The position numbers and the translations under genes are program-made. From contig JBAZQI010000022.1 in assembly GCA_041645325.1 (NCBI GenBank), positions 1-16,241 of the forward strand: DNA of 16,241 nt, written 5' to 3'. This DNA comes from JAFCCL01 sp041645325 (lineage in GTDB: Archaea; Iainarchaeota; Iainarchaeia; Iainarchaeales; GCA-2688035). Position 1 is the stretch's first letter; each line of letters begins with the position of its first letter. Shown piece after piece: positions 1 to 7,000 of this stretch. A model generated the notes under the pieces. That model saw only the letters and a list, made by a program, of their open reading frames with translations. It was not told the DNA's origin and searched no databases.

Positions 1-162
1 CTTGATTATTTCTTCGCCTTTCTTGTTTTTGGCAACTTTTATGTAAACCCACATCAAATCCCCACACTGTGCGTTTCCGACCTTGCCTACGCCGTCAGGG
101 TTCTTCATGTCACCGATGTTGTGCGGGTGCCGAAATTCTTCCATTACTTTGTCAGAATACAT
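1..162 (-). CDS. iscU: IscU/NifU-like iron-sulfur scaffold, N-terminal part (cut by window edge)
   Basis: Only the first 54 codons lie in the window; the rest continues beyond base 1. The protein starts MYSDKVMEEFRHPHNIG, matching the N-terminal helix and the NPxNxG-type turn of IscU scaffolds. It then has GKVGNAQCGD, the conserved segment with the first cluster-ligand Cys (residue 33) and the neighbouring Asp (residue 35). The family assembles [2Fe-2S]/[4Fe-4S] clusters on three Cys, using sulfur from a cysteine desulfurase; the other two Cys would lie outside the window. A GGAAGTGA ribosome-binding site sits just before the ATG. It lies 60 nt downstream of iscS on the same strand, which supports one operon. 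A TTAAAAA box between the two genes could also give a separate transcript. Confidence 0.88.
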   Translation of the reverse strand, partial: MYSDKVMEEFRHPHNIGDMKNPDGVGKVGNAQCGDLMWVYIKVAKNKKGEEIIK

Positions 163-222
163 TTTTATCACTTCCAAACAATTCCTTTTTTTTCTCCTTT
201 TTAAGCGCTTTCAAATAATCGG

Positions 223-1467
223 CTAATCCTCATTTTGCCCATGCACGTGTTCATGCTTTTCATCAATGTTTTCCTCAAACTCGCTTATGTCAACGCCCTT
301 GTGCAACGGGCTTATTTTTCGCAGCCTTTCCACAATGCCGGGCAGTACTTCCAAAACGTAATCAACGTCTTTTGCGGTGGTGCTTCTTCCCAAAGTGAAT
401 CTCAAAGAGCCATGGCATTTTACATGGGGCAATCCAATTGCCCTTAGCACATGGCTTGGCTCCAAACTCTTTGAACTGCACGCGCTTCCGGTGCTTGCGG
501 CAATTCCCCTGTCGCTAAGCATCAAAACCATGCTTTCCCCTTCAACAAAATCAAAGCCCAAAGCCGCATTGCAGCTAAGCCTTGGCTCTCTTGCCCCGTT
601 CAGCCAGCTGTCTTCAATTTCAAGGCAGCCGTCAATAAGCCTGTCCCTCAACCTTCTTTCTTTTGCATTCTCTTCCCGCATCTCCCTTATGGCGATTTTC
701 AATGCTTCCGCCATTCCAACAATGCCTGCAACATTCTCTGTTCCAGGCCTAAATCCATTTTCATGGCCTCCGCCGTGCATCAGGGGCTGTATCTTTGTCC
801 CTTGCCTGATGTGCAGGAATCCAACGCCTTTTGGACCGTAAAACTTGTGCGCCGAAGCCGAAAGCAAATCAATGCCCATTTTTTCCACGTCAATTTTTTC
901 TTTTCCAACAGTCTGCACTGCGTCAGTGTGGAACAAAATTCCTTGCTCTTTGCAAAGCTTTCCTATTTCCCCGATTGGCTGTATTGTCCCGATCTCATTG
1001 TTTGCGTGCATCACCGAAACCAAAGCTGTTTCTTTTCCAACGGCTTTTTCAAGCGCATCCAATTCAACAATCCCATTGCCGCTTACCGGCAAAAATTTTA
1101 CATTAAAGCCCTCTTTCCGCAGCTGCTCCGCAGTGTAAAGCACTGCGTGGTGCTCAATGGCTGTTGTAATAAGGCCTTTCCTTTTGCCGGCTTTCATAAC
1201 GCCCTGCAATGCAATGTTGTCAGATTCAGTGCCGCCTGCAGTAAAAAATATTTCCCCCGGCTTTGCGTTGATCGCCTTTGCAATATCTTCCCTTGCCTTT
1301 TCAACAGCTTCCCTTGCTTCTGTCCCGAAAAAGTGCAGGCTGCTTGCGTTGCCAAATTTTTCCGAGAAATAAGGCAGCATTGCCTTCAAAACCCTTTTGT
1401 CCAAAGGCGTTGTTGCCGCGTGGTCCATGTAAATTCTTTTGCCTGCCTTCTTATCGCCCTGCTTCAT
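223..1467 (-). CDS. iscS: Cysteine desulfurase IscS/NifS (PLP-dependent)
   Basis: This enzyme removes sulfur from L-cysteine, giving alanine and an enzyme persulfide that feeds iron-sulfur assembly and possibly tRNA thiolation. Residues are numbered from the start chosen here. The N-terminal RIYMDHAATTP motif is near residue 11, EHHAV carries His106 that stacks on the cofactor, Asp182 lies in HTDAVQ, the PLP lysine is Lys208 in SASAHKFYGPKG, and the active-site Cys330 lies in STGSACSSKSLEPSHV. The 414-aa length is normal for the family. The ATG at 1467 is chosen because GGAGGTG at 1474-1480 sits six bases before it and because it overlaps the upstream TGA by one base. A longer start at 1491 lacks this support. 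The tail is acidic and His-containing (KHEHVHGQNED). It is translationally coupled to an ArsR-type regulator and followed by iscU. Confidence 0.96.
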   Translation of the reverse strand: MKQGDKKAGKRIYMDHAATTPLDKRVLKAMLPYFSEKFGNASSLHFFGTEAREAVEKAREDIAKAINAKPGEIFFTAGGTESDNIALQGVMKAGKRKGLITTAIEHHAVLYTAEQLRKEGFNVKFLPVSGNGIVELDALEKAVGKETALVSVMHANNEIGTIQPIGEIGKLCKEQGILFHTDAVQTVGKEKIDVEKMGIDLLSASAHKFYGPKGVGFLHIRQGTKIQPLMHGGGHENGFRPGTENVAGIVGMAEALKIAIREMREENAKERRLRDRLIDGCLEIEDSWLNGAREPRLSCNAALGFDFVEGESMVLMLSDRGIAASTGSACSSKSLEPSHVLRAIGLPHVKCHGSLRFTLGRSTTAKDVDYVLEVLPGIVERLRKISPLHKGVDISEFEENIDEKHEHVHGQNED

Positions 1468-1787
1468 CAATCGCACCTCCGGCATTTGCACCCGTGCTCT
1501 TTGTAGTGCTTTTCAAGGGCTTCAAAAAGGTTTTTGCCCTGCATTTTCTTGAGCATGCTTTCGCCAAGCCTGTAAACCGTTTTCTTGCCCTGTTTTTCGG
1601 ATTCGGCAAAGCCGCATTTTTTCAGGGCAGCCAAAGAATGGCTTACCTTGCTTTGCTCTTCGCCTGTGTTTTTCGCGAGTTCGCCTACGCTTTTTGGCCC
1701 CTTTTCAAGCTCTTTTATTATTGCAATGCGCAAAGGATTCCCCAAAACGTCAAGGCACAAATGGTAAGGCATTGAATCGGATTTCAT
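1467..1787 (-). CDS. ArsR-family winged-helix regulator with C-terminal Cys cluster (possible iron-sulfur sensor)
   Basis: A 106-aa ArsR-type DNA-binding protein. LDVLGNPLRIAIIKELEKGP is the typical first part of the fold, SVGELAKNTGEEQSKVSHSLAALKKCGF is the helix-turn-helix, and the following KKTVYRL is the wing. The last residues, CKCRRCD, give three closely spaced Cys next to an earlier His (HGCKC), a plausible metal or Fe-S ligand set. It overlaps iscS by one base (TGATG), so regulator and desulfurase are made together. Iron-sulfur regulators such as IscR and SufR are known to control their own assembly operons through a Cys-bound cluster; a similar role here is inference. The start could also be the ATG at 1772, which fits the family start (MPYHLCLDVLG) and the TATA spacing better. 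No ribosome-binding site is seen before either ATG. Confidence 0.85.
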   Translation of the reverse strand: MKSDSMPYHLCLDVLGNPLRIAIIKELEKGPKSVGELAKNTGEEQSKVSHSLAALKKCGFAESEKQGKKTVYRLGESMLKKMQGKNLFEALEKHYKEHGCKCRRCD

Positions 1788-1986
1788 ATGAAATATGATT
1801 CATATAATGTGTAAAAAGCTTGCGCTTCACTAGAAATTTGCCTCGAGCATCGGCACAAGAACAAAGCCCAGCCATTGCTTTCCTTCTGATGTAGACATCT
1901 TCAAACCTGTGGCCCGTTGCTCCAAGAGTCCTTGTGGCTTTGTCCACCCAAGGCGGCATTTTTGTTATTGAAGGCCTTGTCGGCAT
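1750..1986 (-). CDS. Doubtful small ORF, unknown function
   Basis: An open frame of 78 codons starts with ATG 21 bases after the upstream gene stops. The first 55 or so residues (MPTRPSITKMPPWVDKATRT..., then CSCADARGKFLVKRK) use codons like those of neighbouring genes and include a CSC pair. The last 20 residues run through the promoter and operator of the ArsR-type gene and overlap its first codons, which is awkward for a real protein. No ribosome-binding site was seen; TATAAATG spans the start. It could be a real conserved small gene read through from the 126-aa gene, or a chance frame in a 220-base spacer. I recognise no family. Confidence 0.3.
   Translation of the reverse strand: MPTRPSITKMPPWVDKATRTLGATGHRFEDVYIRRKAMAGLCSCADARGKFLVKRKLFTHYMNHISYEIRFNALPFVP
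1782..1807 (-). promoter_or_regulatory. Tandem palindromic operator over the TATA box and start of the ArsR-iscS-iscU operon
   Basis: Two adjacent perfect palindromes share base 1793: TTTCATATGAAA at 1782-1793 and ATATGA-T-TCATAT at 1793-1805. Read on the minus strand, TTATATG at 1801-1807 is a candidate archaeal TATA box overlapping the second palindrome. A TATA box there predicts transcription starting near 1780, so the message would be leaderless or nearly so for the ATG at 1772. A bound dimer would block the TATA box and start site. Self-regulation by the ArsR-type protein is inference. Confidence 0.6.
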
Positions 1987-2007
1987 TTATACAACAAACA
2001 GTAAAAG

Positions 2008-2388
2008 TTATTTTATTGCTTCCTGAACCGGCTTTTCCGCTTCTTCTGCCGGCGCTGCGCCATCTTCTTTTGTTGTTTCTTTAAGGAGAAGGCTTTTGGT
2101 TATGCCGTCGTTTCCCCAGAGGTATGTGAAATCAGTTGCTTCCTGCATTCCTATCCAGACCTGCCTGTTTCTCGGGTGTTCATGGCCTTTTAGCGTGAAT
2201 TTTTCGCTGAATTGCACAAGGGCCTTGTTTCCGTTGCATTTCAGCAGCTTGAAAATAGCCCCTTCTTTTTCCGTGGCATCAAAGCATTCGCCTTCGGCAA
2301 CAACAATGTCTGCCTCAGTTATGTCCTTGCCAAAAGGCGGCCTCCACTTGTTGACAATGCTTTTAACAAAAAAAACCGCTTTCGCCAT
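2008..2388 (-). CDS. Unknown 126-aa protein with acidic Ala-rich tail
   Basis: I recognise no family. The protein starts MAKAVFFVKSIVNKWRPPFG and alternates hydrophobic and charged stretches in a way that suggests a small beta-rich domain (IVVAEGECFDATEKEGAIFKLLKC, NKALVQFSEKFTLKG, RQVWIGMQEATDFTYLWG). From about residue 105 it becomes acidic and Ala-rich (KEDGAAPAEEAEKPVQEA), probably disordered. There is no signal peptide or membrane segment. GGTGA lies five bases before the ATG and supports the start. An ATTTAAA box at 2435-2441 would give a leader of about 25 bases. It is transcribed alone or with the small ORF after it. Expression looks credible; function is unknown. Confidence 0.75.
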   Translation of the reverse strand: MAKAVFFVKSIVNKWRPPFGKDITEADIVVAEGECFDATEKEGAIFKLLKCNGNKALVQFSEKFTLKGHEHPRNRQVWIGMQEATDFTYLWGNDGITKSLLLKETTKEDGAAPAEEAEKPVQEAIK

Positions 2389-2434
2389 TTTTTCACCAAA
2401 AAAGAATTCCTTTACAAAAATAAGCCGGCGCCGG

Positions 2435-2441
2435 TTTAAAT
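2435..2441 (-). promoter_or_regulatory. TATA-like box for the 126-aa gene
   Basis: Minus-strand ATTTAAA about 50 bases before the ATG at 2388 predicts initiation near 2413 and a short leader with the GGTGA ribosome-binding site. The perfect 10-bp palindrome CCGGCGCCGG at 2425-2434 lies between the box and the predicted start and could be an operator. Confidence 0.45.
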
Positions 2442-2455
2442 AGCTTTCTGTTACC

Positions 2456-3268
2456 TTAGGTCAACATTACGAAATTTTCTACGGCTTCAATAACCTGCCT
2501 CCGTAATTCCTTGCTTGCAGGATATCTTGAGATTATCCTTGAAAAGAATGCTCTTGCTTCTTCGGGGGCGCTGAAATAAATCCTGAAGGCGCGCCAGAGC
2601 ACATTGTAATCTCTTTTGAAAGAAAGAAAAATGCTTTGGGCGGATTCCCATTCAACTTGCTTTGTTTCTGCCTCAATAAGGTCAATGATTCCAATTCTGC
2701 CCCTTCTATCAACAACAATGTTCCCCCTGTGGGGGTGGCTGTGCTCAATTCCGGCAGAATGGATTTTTCCCATTAATTCGGCAATGCCTGAAAGCATTGT
2801 AGCGTTCATCCTTGCCAAAAGGACAGATTTTCCGATGTTTTTTGTTTCAACCCTCAGCCTGCCGCCAGCCTTTTCAACTTTGGTAACTTTCTCACAGAGA
2901 ACCCTTTTTTTTTGAAGTATCCCAATCAGTTTTCTCAAGTCCTCAAGTTGTTTCCGGCTCAGCAGCCTGTAAAAGAATCTTGAGCGGGAAGCTATCCTGT
3001 GCTGTACCCTCAAAGTGCAGGCCTGTGCAAGGTCCAAAAGGTTATTCCTCGGCAGGTCCTCAAGCCGGATGCCAATCCTGCGCTCAACATCCAGCGCGAA
3101 GCGTTTTTTCCTCAGGAGATTGACAATGGCCTGCGTGTTCATTGCTTGAACAAACCTCATTCTCCTGTCAAGCCTCCGTAATTCTGCATTTTCAGCCGAT
3201 TGCAAGAGTGCCATTGACTTGCTTCCGCTCCTAACCCTGCAATAGCCTTTCGCGCTTTTCCTGCCCAT
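2456..3268 (-). CDS. RIO/ABC1-like kinase-fold protein with altered catalytic loop (possible pseudokinase)
   Basis: A 270-aa protein whose C-terminal half has a small-kinase catalytic core: IAELMGKIHSAGIEHSHPHRGNIVVD (residues about 162-187), then GRIGIIDLIEAE with the metal-binding Asp196 of the DFG-like position. The loop aligns to the HxDxHPGN pattern of ABC1/RIO-type kinases, but the catalytic Asp is His177; Asn182 is kept. I see no glycine-rich ATP loop in the very basic N-terminal third. These two losses suggest weak or no phosphotransfer, though nucleotide or RNA binding may remain. The coding triplets were read directly (CAC AGC CAC CCC CAC), so it is not a translation slip. A TTATTTAA box at 3292-3299 lies 27 bases before the ATG and no ribosome-binding site is present, which suggests a leaderless message. 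It is divergent from nurA. Substrate is unknown. Confidence 0.7.
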   Translation of the reverse strand: MGRKSAKGYCRVRSGSKSMALLQSAENAELRRLDRRMRFVQAMNTQAIVNLLRKKRFALDVERRIGIRLEDLPRNNLLDLAQACTLRVQHRIASRSRFFYRLLSRKQLEDLRKLIGILQKKRVLCEKVTKVEKAGGRLRVETKNIGKSVLLARMNATMLSGIAELMGKIHSAGIEHSHPHRGNIVVDRRGRIGIIDLIEAETKQVEWESAQSIFLSFKRDYNVLWRAFRIYFSAPEEARAFFSRIISRYPASKELRRQVIEAVENFVMLT

Positions 3269-3291
3269 CAGCTATTTTTTAATGGGTAGGA

Positions 3292-3299
3292 TTATTTAA
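3292..3299 (-). promoter_or_regulatory. TATA-like box for the kinase-fold gene
   Basis: TTAAATAA on the minus strand is centred about 27 bases from the ATG at 3268, so the message is probably leaderless. It lies right beside the CACCGGAA element that faces nurA, making this a compact divergent promoter. Confidence 0.5.
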
Positions 3300-3301
3300 C
3301 C

Positions 3302-3339
3302 TTTTTCACCGGAAGCCCGCTCCCTTGCATGCTTTTAAA
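3302..3339 (+). promoter_or_regulatory. nurA promoter with upstream CACCGGAA element
   Basis: TTTTTCACCGGAA at 3302-3314 is followed by GCCCGCTCCCTTG and, 27 bases after the CACC, by the TATA-like TTTTAAA (3333-3339). The predicted start is near 3361, a few bases before the nurA ATG at 3365. The same order, spacing and most bases recur at 7443-7481 before the polymerase-like gene, and the core recurs once more at 7416-7428. Confidence 0.6.
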
Positions 3340-3364
3340 TGGGCTTTTGCCTTATTCTTTTTCC

Positions 3365-4462
3365 ATGCAGATTAACGGAGTGATAAGCGAAGCCGTGGCA
3401 AGCATTTCGGAGCTTGATTCAAAGAGAAGGCTGCTTGGCGAAAAGCTTTTGCCATTGAACAACCTGAACCTGCTTGAATCAGGTTCAGAGGACTTCCTTG
3501 AGGAAAGGCTCATAATGCCTGTTGAAAAGGCAGAGCTGAACTGCAAAATTGCCGGCGCTGACTCGGGCTTTGTTGACAAGGACCTCTTTGCCCTTGACCT
3601 GGTGCTCATCCGCGCAATCGGCGCGGTTTTTTCCTACAATGCCGGAAGGCTCGGCGGCGCTGAATACTTTCCGCATTTTTATTCCTTTCCGGAACCGCAC
3701 CTGAGCCAGGCAGGCCTTGAGGCAGACGAGTTCCAGTGCAGCAAGAGCATCCAAAGGCTCATAAAAGAGGTTGGAATTGCAAGAAGCCTGATTGAAAAGT
3801 TTTCCCCCGCATTTTGCTTTTTGGACGGGAGCATCGTTCCCCAGTATGCTGACAAGCCGCGCAAGGACAGTGCCGTGAAAAGCGCTTACCACGAGATGCT
3901 TGAAGAGTTCCAGAGCCTTTACAGCGTCGCGGAGGAAAGCAATTGCGAGTTGGTGGGCTGCGTTGAGGACTCGCGGGGAAGCAGGTTTGGGCAAATTCTC
4001 CAGCAAAACCTGCTCGCTAGCCACAAGAATCTTTCGGCGCAGCTCAACGGCTGCTATGATGCCATAATCCTTGATTACCTGCTGAAGCCAGGCGAGAGAA
4101 GCATGGCATTTAGCTACACTGCAAGCACAAAGGAGCACCCGATTCTGATGGATTTTGACGAAAAATGGTCAAAGAGCGTCAGGGCCTTTTATCTGAAGCC
4201 TGTTGCCTTTGACAGGCCTCTGCGCGTTGAGTTTTTGCACCACAACCACGAAGGCATTTCGGCGCATGCTTCAAAAATTGCGTCAATTGTTTTTGCGCAG
4301 AGCTGCATGCACAGGGAGTACGCTTTTCCAAACATCCTTGTAGAGGCCGATTTGCATGCAAGGCTCAAGCAGCAGGAAATCGAGATTGTTTATGACAAGA
4401 TTTTAAACAAGCTTGGCAAGGGAATTAAGTTGAGGCTCAGGAGAGACAACAGGCCGCTGTAG
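3365..4462 (+). CDS. nurA: NurA 5'-3' nuclease, partner of HerA
   Basis: NurA is an RNase H-fold, Mn-dependent 5'-3' nuclease that forms a dimer on the HerA hexamer and resects DNA ends for recombination in archaea. In this 365-aa protein the family's acidic motifs are visible: AGADSGF with Asp66, CFLDGSIVPQ with Asp154, GCVEDSRGSRFG with Asp202, and the C-terminal PNILVEADLHARL with Asp329. Length and motif order fit the family. The frame is open back to 3329, but that ATG lies at or before the TATA box, so the ATG at 3365 is chosen; it sits about 28 bases after the box and implies a nearly leaderless message. It heads an operon with a zinc ribbon, a methyltransferase-like gene and herA. Confidence 0.93.
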   Translation: MQINGVISEAVASISELDSKRRLLGEKLLPLNNLNLLESGSEDFLEERLIMPVEKAELNCKIAGADSGFVDKDLFALDLVLIRAIGAVFSYNAGRLGGAEYFPHFYSFPEPHLSQAGLEADEFQCSKSIQRLIKEVGIARSLIEKFSPAFCFLDGSIVPQYADKPRKDSAVKSAYHEMLEEFQSLYSVAEESNCELVGCVEDSRGSRFGQILQQNLLASHKNLSAQLNGCYDAIILDYLLKPGERSMAFSYTASTKEHPILMDFDEKWSKSVRAFYLKPVAFDRPLRVEFLHHNHEGISAHASKIASIVFAQSCMHREYAFPNILVEADLHARLKQQEIEIVYDKILNKLGKGIKLRLRRDNRPL

Positions 4463-4473
4463 GGGAAAAGAAA

Positions 4474-4659
4474 ATGGCGAAAGAAAAAGAGTTCATTGTG
4501 TGCCCTTCTTGTGGTTCAACCGGCTTGAGCCGGCTCGCCGGCGGGAACCTAGGAGACCAGTACAAGTGCGCCAAATGCAATTACCAGGGAATCGCATTGA
4601 AGGGAAGCGTGCGGTTCATAAAAGAACTGCGGGAAAAGAAAAAGGGCGGTTTCTCTTGA
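4474..4659 (+). CDS. Small zinc-ribbon protein in the nurA-herA operon
   Basis: A 61-aa protein with one zinc-ribbon: CPSCG at residues 10-14 and CAKC at 32-35, a CxxC-x19-CxxC spacing typical of rubredoxin-like knuckles. A basic tail follows (RFIKELREKKKGG). Such ribbons often bind nucleic acid or serve in transcription or RNP complexes; the exact partner is unknown. It starts 11 bases after nurA stops, with GGGGAAAAG as a ribosome-binding site, and its TGA overlaps the TTG start of the next gene, so it is translated as part of this operon. Location suggests a link with DNA-end processing, but it may only share the transcript. Confidence 0.85.
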   Translation: MAKEKEFIVCPSCGSTGLSRLAGGNLGDQYKCAKCNYQGIALKGSVRFIKELREKKKGGFS

Positions 4660-5324
4660 ATCCAAAGAGGCGAATTTTTCAAAAAAGGCAGAGGCAATTG
4701 CGCAGGAGAAAGAACGTTTCTTTCAAGCAGCTTTCTGTTAAAGAACGGCGGCAGATTGCTTCGATTGAAAGTGGATTGCGTGAAGTGCATTGGGACCGCT
4801 TAGAAAAGCCAGTTGACAGAAGTTCCTTGGCTGATGTGGAGCGCTCGCATGAAATAAAATTCACTTCAATATTGCCTGAGCTGCGTTCAAGGTTTCCTAA
4901 GGGCTCACTTGTGGTGTTGGATGAGTCTTGCGGGCGAAGCAGCTTAAAGAATGAATTGCTGGCCTTAAAAATTGGCGTTCCACTTTCTGTTATACGAACT
5001 GATATAAGGCAAGGCCAAGGCTGGCCGGATGTTGTTGTAAACACTGTCGACTTAGTTAATGGCACTGGCACTTTTGGCGGTTTTGGCAAGAACAAGTTTC
5101 ACCTTGTTGTTTCAACAGGAGGCAGCCCTGTTTATACTGTTGTGCATGAAAAGTTGTTTTACCAGTTGGTCTCGGTTCTCAAGCCAGGCGGCATAGGAAT
5201 AGTTGAAATTAATATCCCTGGTAAAGAATTGGCTCGGCTTGCAAAAAGGCTGAATATTTCCATAAGAAAACTGCATTTGAATAGCGTTGTTTTCACAAAA
5301 AACCTTGGCAGGAGAAAGAGGTGA
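4656..5324 (+). CDS. Methyltransferase-like Rossmann protein with basic N-terminus
   Basis: A 222-aa protein. Residues 1-35 are very basic (MNPKRRIFQKRQRQLRRRKN), likely for binding nucleic acid. Residues about 84-185 look like a class I SAM-dependent methyltransferase core: SLVVLDESCGRSS as a weakened motif I, IRTDIRQ near the acidic position that binds the SAM ribose, FHLVVSTGG as motif IV and SVLKPGGIGIVEI as motif V with the hairpin. Motif I lacks the usual GxGxG, so SAM binding is uncertain. The TTG at 4656 is chosen because it overlaps the previous stop (TTGA) with GGCGGT upstream; the frame is open earlier only across the zinc-ribbon gene. Methylation target unknown. It ends six bases before herA. 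Confidence 0.7.
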   Translation: MNPKRRIFQKRQRQLRRRKNVSFKQLSVKERRQIASIESGLREVHWDRLEKPVDRSSLADVERSHEIKFTSILPELRSRFPKGSLVVLDESCGRSSLKNELLALKIGVPLSVIRTDIRQGQGWPDVVVNTVDLVNGTGTFGGFGKNKFHLVVSTGGSPVYTVVHEKLFYQLVSVLKPGGIGIVEINIPGKELARLAKRLNISIRKLHLNSVVFTKNLGRRKR

Positions 5325-5330
5325 TTTTGT

Positions 5331-6875
5331 TTGGCTGAAAGGAATGAGGAAATCGGCACGGTTATCAGCACAATGGAGGGGCCTGCGCCAAGCAACTTTG
5401 ATTTTGTTGTGAACAAGGGAAAGGTGCACAGGGGCCAGTTTGTGGAGCTTGATTACGACGAAGGCACTTTGATAGCGCTTGTCAATGATGTTGTGAAAAC
5501 CAACAGGTATTTTGAAAGGGCGGATTCGGTGAAAGAGTTTGAAAGCTCGGGGCACGCGATGTCAGAGCAGTTTCCGACATTGGAATGGGAGTACCTTGTC
5601 GCAAAGACAAAGCCATTGGGCGTTTTTTCCGATACTGCAACCAAAAGGGTCACTTTTCCGCCAAGCCCTGGAACCAGGGTGAGGATTGCGTCAAACGAAA
5701 ACCTTGAAAGGTTCCTGAACTTTGACAAGGAGGCAGGGCTTTTATTGGGCGAGGTGGAGCACCACAATCTGCCTGTAAAGCTCAGCATGTCCTCGCTTTT
5801 GAAAAAACACCTCGCGATTTTGGCTCTCAGCGGCGGAGGCAAGTCGCATTGTGTTTCCGTGATTTTTGAAGAGCTTCTTGACAGGAAAAAAGAGAACGGG
5901 AGAATTGCGACAATCGTGTTTGACCCCCACGGCGAATACAGCAGTTTTGCTTTGCCTCCGAAGGACAGCGGCAAGAAAGACTACAGTGGCAAAACAAAGC
6001 TTGTAAATGTCAATGACATAAAAATCGGGGTTCCAAAGCTCAGTGTGGGCATTGTCTCCGGAATAATTCCCGGTCTTAGCGGGCCGCAGAAACGCGATTT
6101 GGGCAGAATCCTTAACGAGCTCAAGAAGCAGATGAAAGAGGGCCTGGGTCCGTTTGACCTGAATGATTTGAGGGATGCAATCTTAAGGGACGAATCCATA
6201 AAGGAGAACAGCAAGGGGCCTCTGCTTGGATGGCTTGTGGCACTGCATGAGTTGCGCCTTTTCGGCAAAACGGACAACCCAAGCATAATCGACTTGATAA
6301 AGCCAGGCCAGCTGACGGTGATTGACCTCAGCGACACTATTGACCTCAAGAAAAAACAGGTGATTGTAAGCTATTTTGCCCAAAGGATTTTCAACGAGAG
6401 AAGGCGAAAGGCAATCCCGCCGTTCCTCATGGTCTTCGAGGAAGCCCATCAATGGGCCCCTGAAAGGGTCAGCAGCGAAGCAGCAATCAGCAGAAGCATC
6501 ATAAGGACGCTTGCAAGGGAAGGAAGAAAGTTCGGCGCGTCCATTTGCCTTGTCTCCCAGAGGCCTGTTCAGCTTGACACAACCACGCTTTCACAGTGCA
6601 ACACAAACATCATTTTGAGAATAACAAATCCTTACGACCTCAAGCACATTTCCGAGAGTTCGGAAGGGCTGGACAGCAAGAGCACTGACATGATTACCTC
6701 CTTGCGTGTCGGGGAAGCGCTGATTGTGGGCGAGGCGACGCACTTTCCCCTGTTCTTCAAGGTCAGGCAGAGAAAAAGCGCGGAGAGCAAGTACGAGGTC
6801 TCCCTGGAAAAGGCCGCCCTTGACTTCGAGCAGCAAAGCGGCGAGCGCGACGCGGAAACTGAAGAGCTTTTGTAG
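5331..6875 (+). CDS. herA: HerA hexameric DNA helicase/translocase
   Basis: HerA is an FtsK-like ATPase that encircles double-stranded DNA and drives it into NurA for end resection. The 514-aa protein has an N-terminal HAS-barrel region (about 1-110), Walker A LSGGGKSH with Lys171, DPHGEYS after the first strands, Walker B FLMVFEEAHQWAPE (about 365-378) with the catalytic Glu pair, and SQRPVQLD plus NIILRI as sensor and arginine-finger region. These are standard for the family and the length is normal. The start is TTG, supported by GAGGTGA a few bases upstream; no ATG lies near. It is the last gene of the nurA operon; a hairpin followed by T-runs lies just after it. Mre11 and Rad50, often in the same operon in other archaea, are not here. 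Confidence 0.95.
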   Translation: MAERNEEIGTVISTMEGPAPSNFDFVVNKGKVHRGQFVELDYDEGTLIALVNDVVKTNRYFERADSVKEFESSGHAMSEQFPTLEWEYLVAKTKPLGVFSDTATKRVTFPPSPGTRVRIASNENLERFLNFDKEAGLLLGEVEHHNLPVKLSMSSLLKKHLAILALSGGGKSHCVSVIFEELLDRKKENGRIATIVFDPHGEYSSFALPPKDSGKKDYSGKTKLVNVNDIKIGVPKLSVGIVSGIIPGLSGPQKRDLGRILNELKKQMKEGLGPFDLNDLRDAILRDESIKENSKGPLLGWLVALHELRLFGKTDNPSIIDLIKPGQLTVIDLSDTIDLKKKQVIVSYFAQRIFNERRRKAIPPFLMVFEEAHQWAPERVSSEAAISRSIIRTLAREGRKFGASICLVSQRPVQLDTTTLSQCNTNIILRITNPYDLKHISESSEGLDSKSTDMITSLRVGEALIVGEATHFPLFFKVRQRKSAESKYEVSLEKAALDFEQQSGERDAETEELL

Positions 6876-6895
6876 CCTGCTTGATAACCCTGGGC

Positions 6896-6947
6896 CTGTG
6901 TCAGTGGTCCTGCGGCACAGAAATTTTTCAAAACTTTTTTCTGTAAA
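6896..6947 (+). terminator. Putative terminator after herA
   Basis: CTGTGTC (6896-6902) pairs with GGCACAG (6914-6920), one pair being G-T, around an 11-base loop. It is followed by T-rich runs AATTTTTC and CTTTTTTCTG. Archaeal termination relies mainly on T-runs, so the runs may matter more than the stem. Confidence 0.45.
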
Positions 6948-7000
6948 AAAAATTTGAAGATGGCACTCAGGCAAGTCCATTGTGTCGGCTAGCGAAAGAC

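Noticed and set aside
763..1506. Long plus-strand open frame over iscS
   Set aside because: It lies antisense to a gene with clear motifs, has no family match by eye and is Cys/Phe-rich as expected from reverse reading.
2425..2434. CCGGCGCCGG as a mobile-element end or attachment site
   Set aside because: No matching copy or direct repeat seen nearby; kept only as a possible operator note.
3281..3286. ATGGG paired with CCCAT near the kinase-gene start as a regulatory hairpin
   Set aside because: Only five pairs around a long A/T-rich loop; likely chance.
3329..3364. Upstream start of nurA giving 12 extra residues
   Set aside because: This ATG lies before the TATA box, so it would not be in the transcript; the ATG at 3365 fits the spacing.
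3485..4138. Minus-strand open frame within nurA
   Set aside because: Antisense to a gene with its catalytic motifs in order; no start signals.
4500..4655. N-terminal extension of the methyltransferase-like gene
   Set aside because: It overlaps the zinc-ribbon gene in another frame and is an Arg-rich out-of-frame reading; the TTG at 4656 overlapping the upstream stop is a better start.
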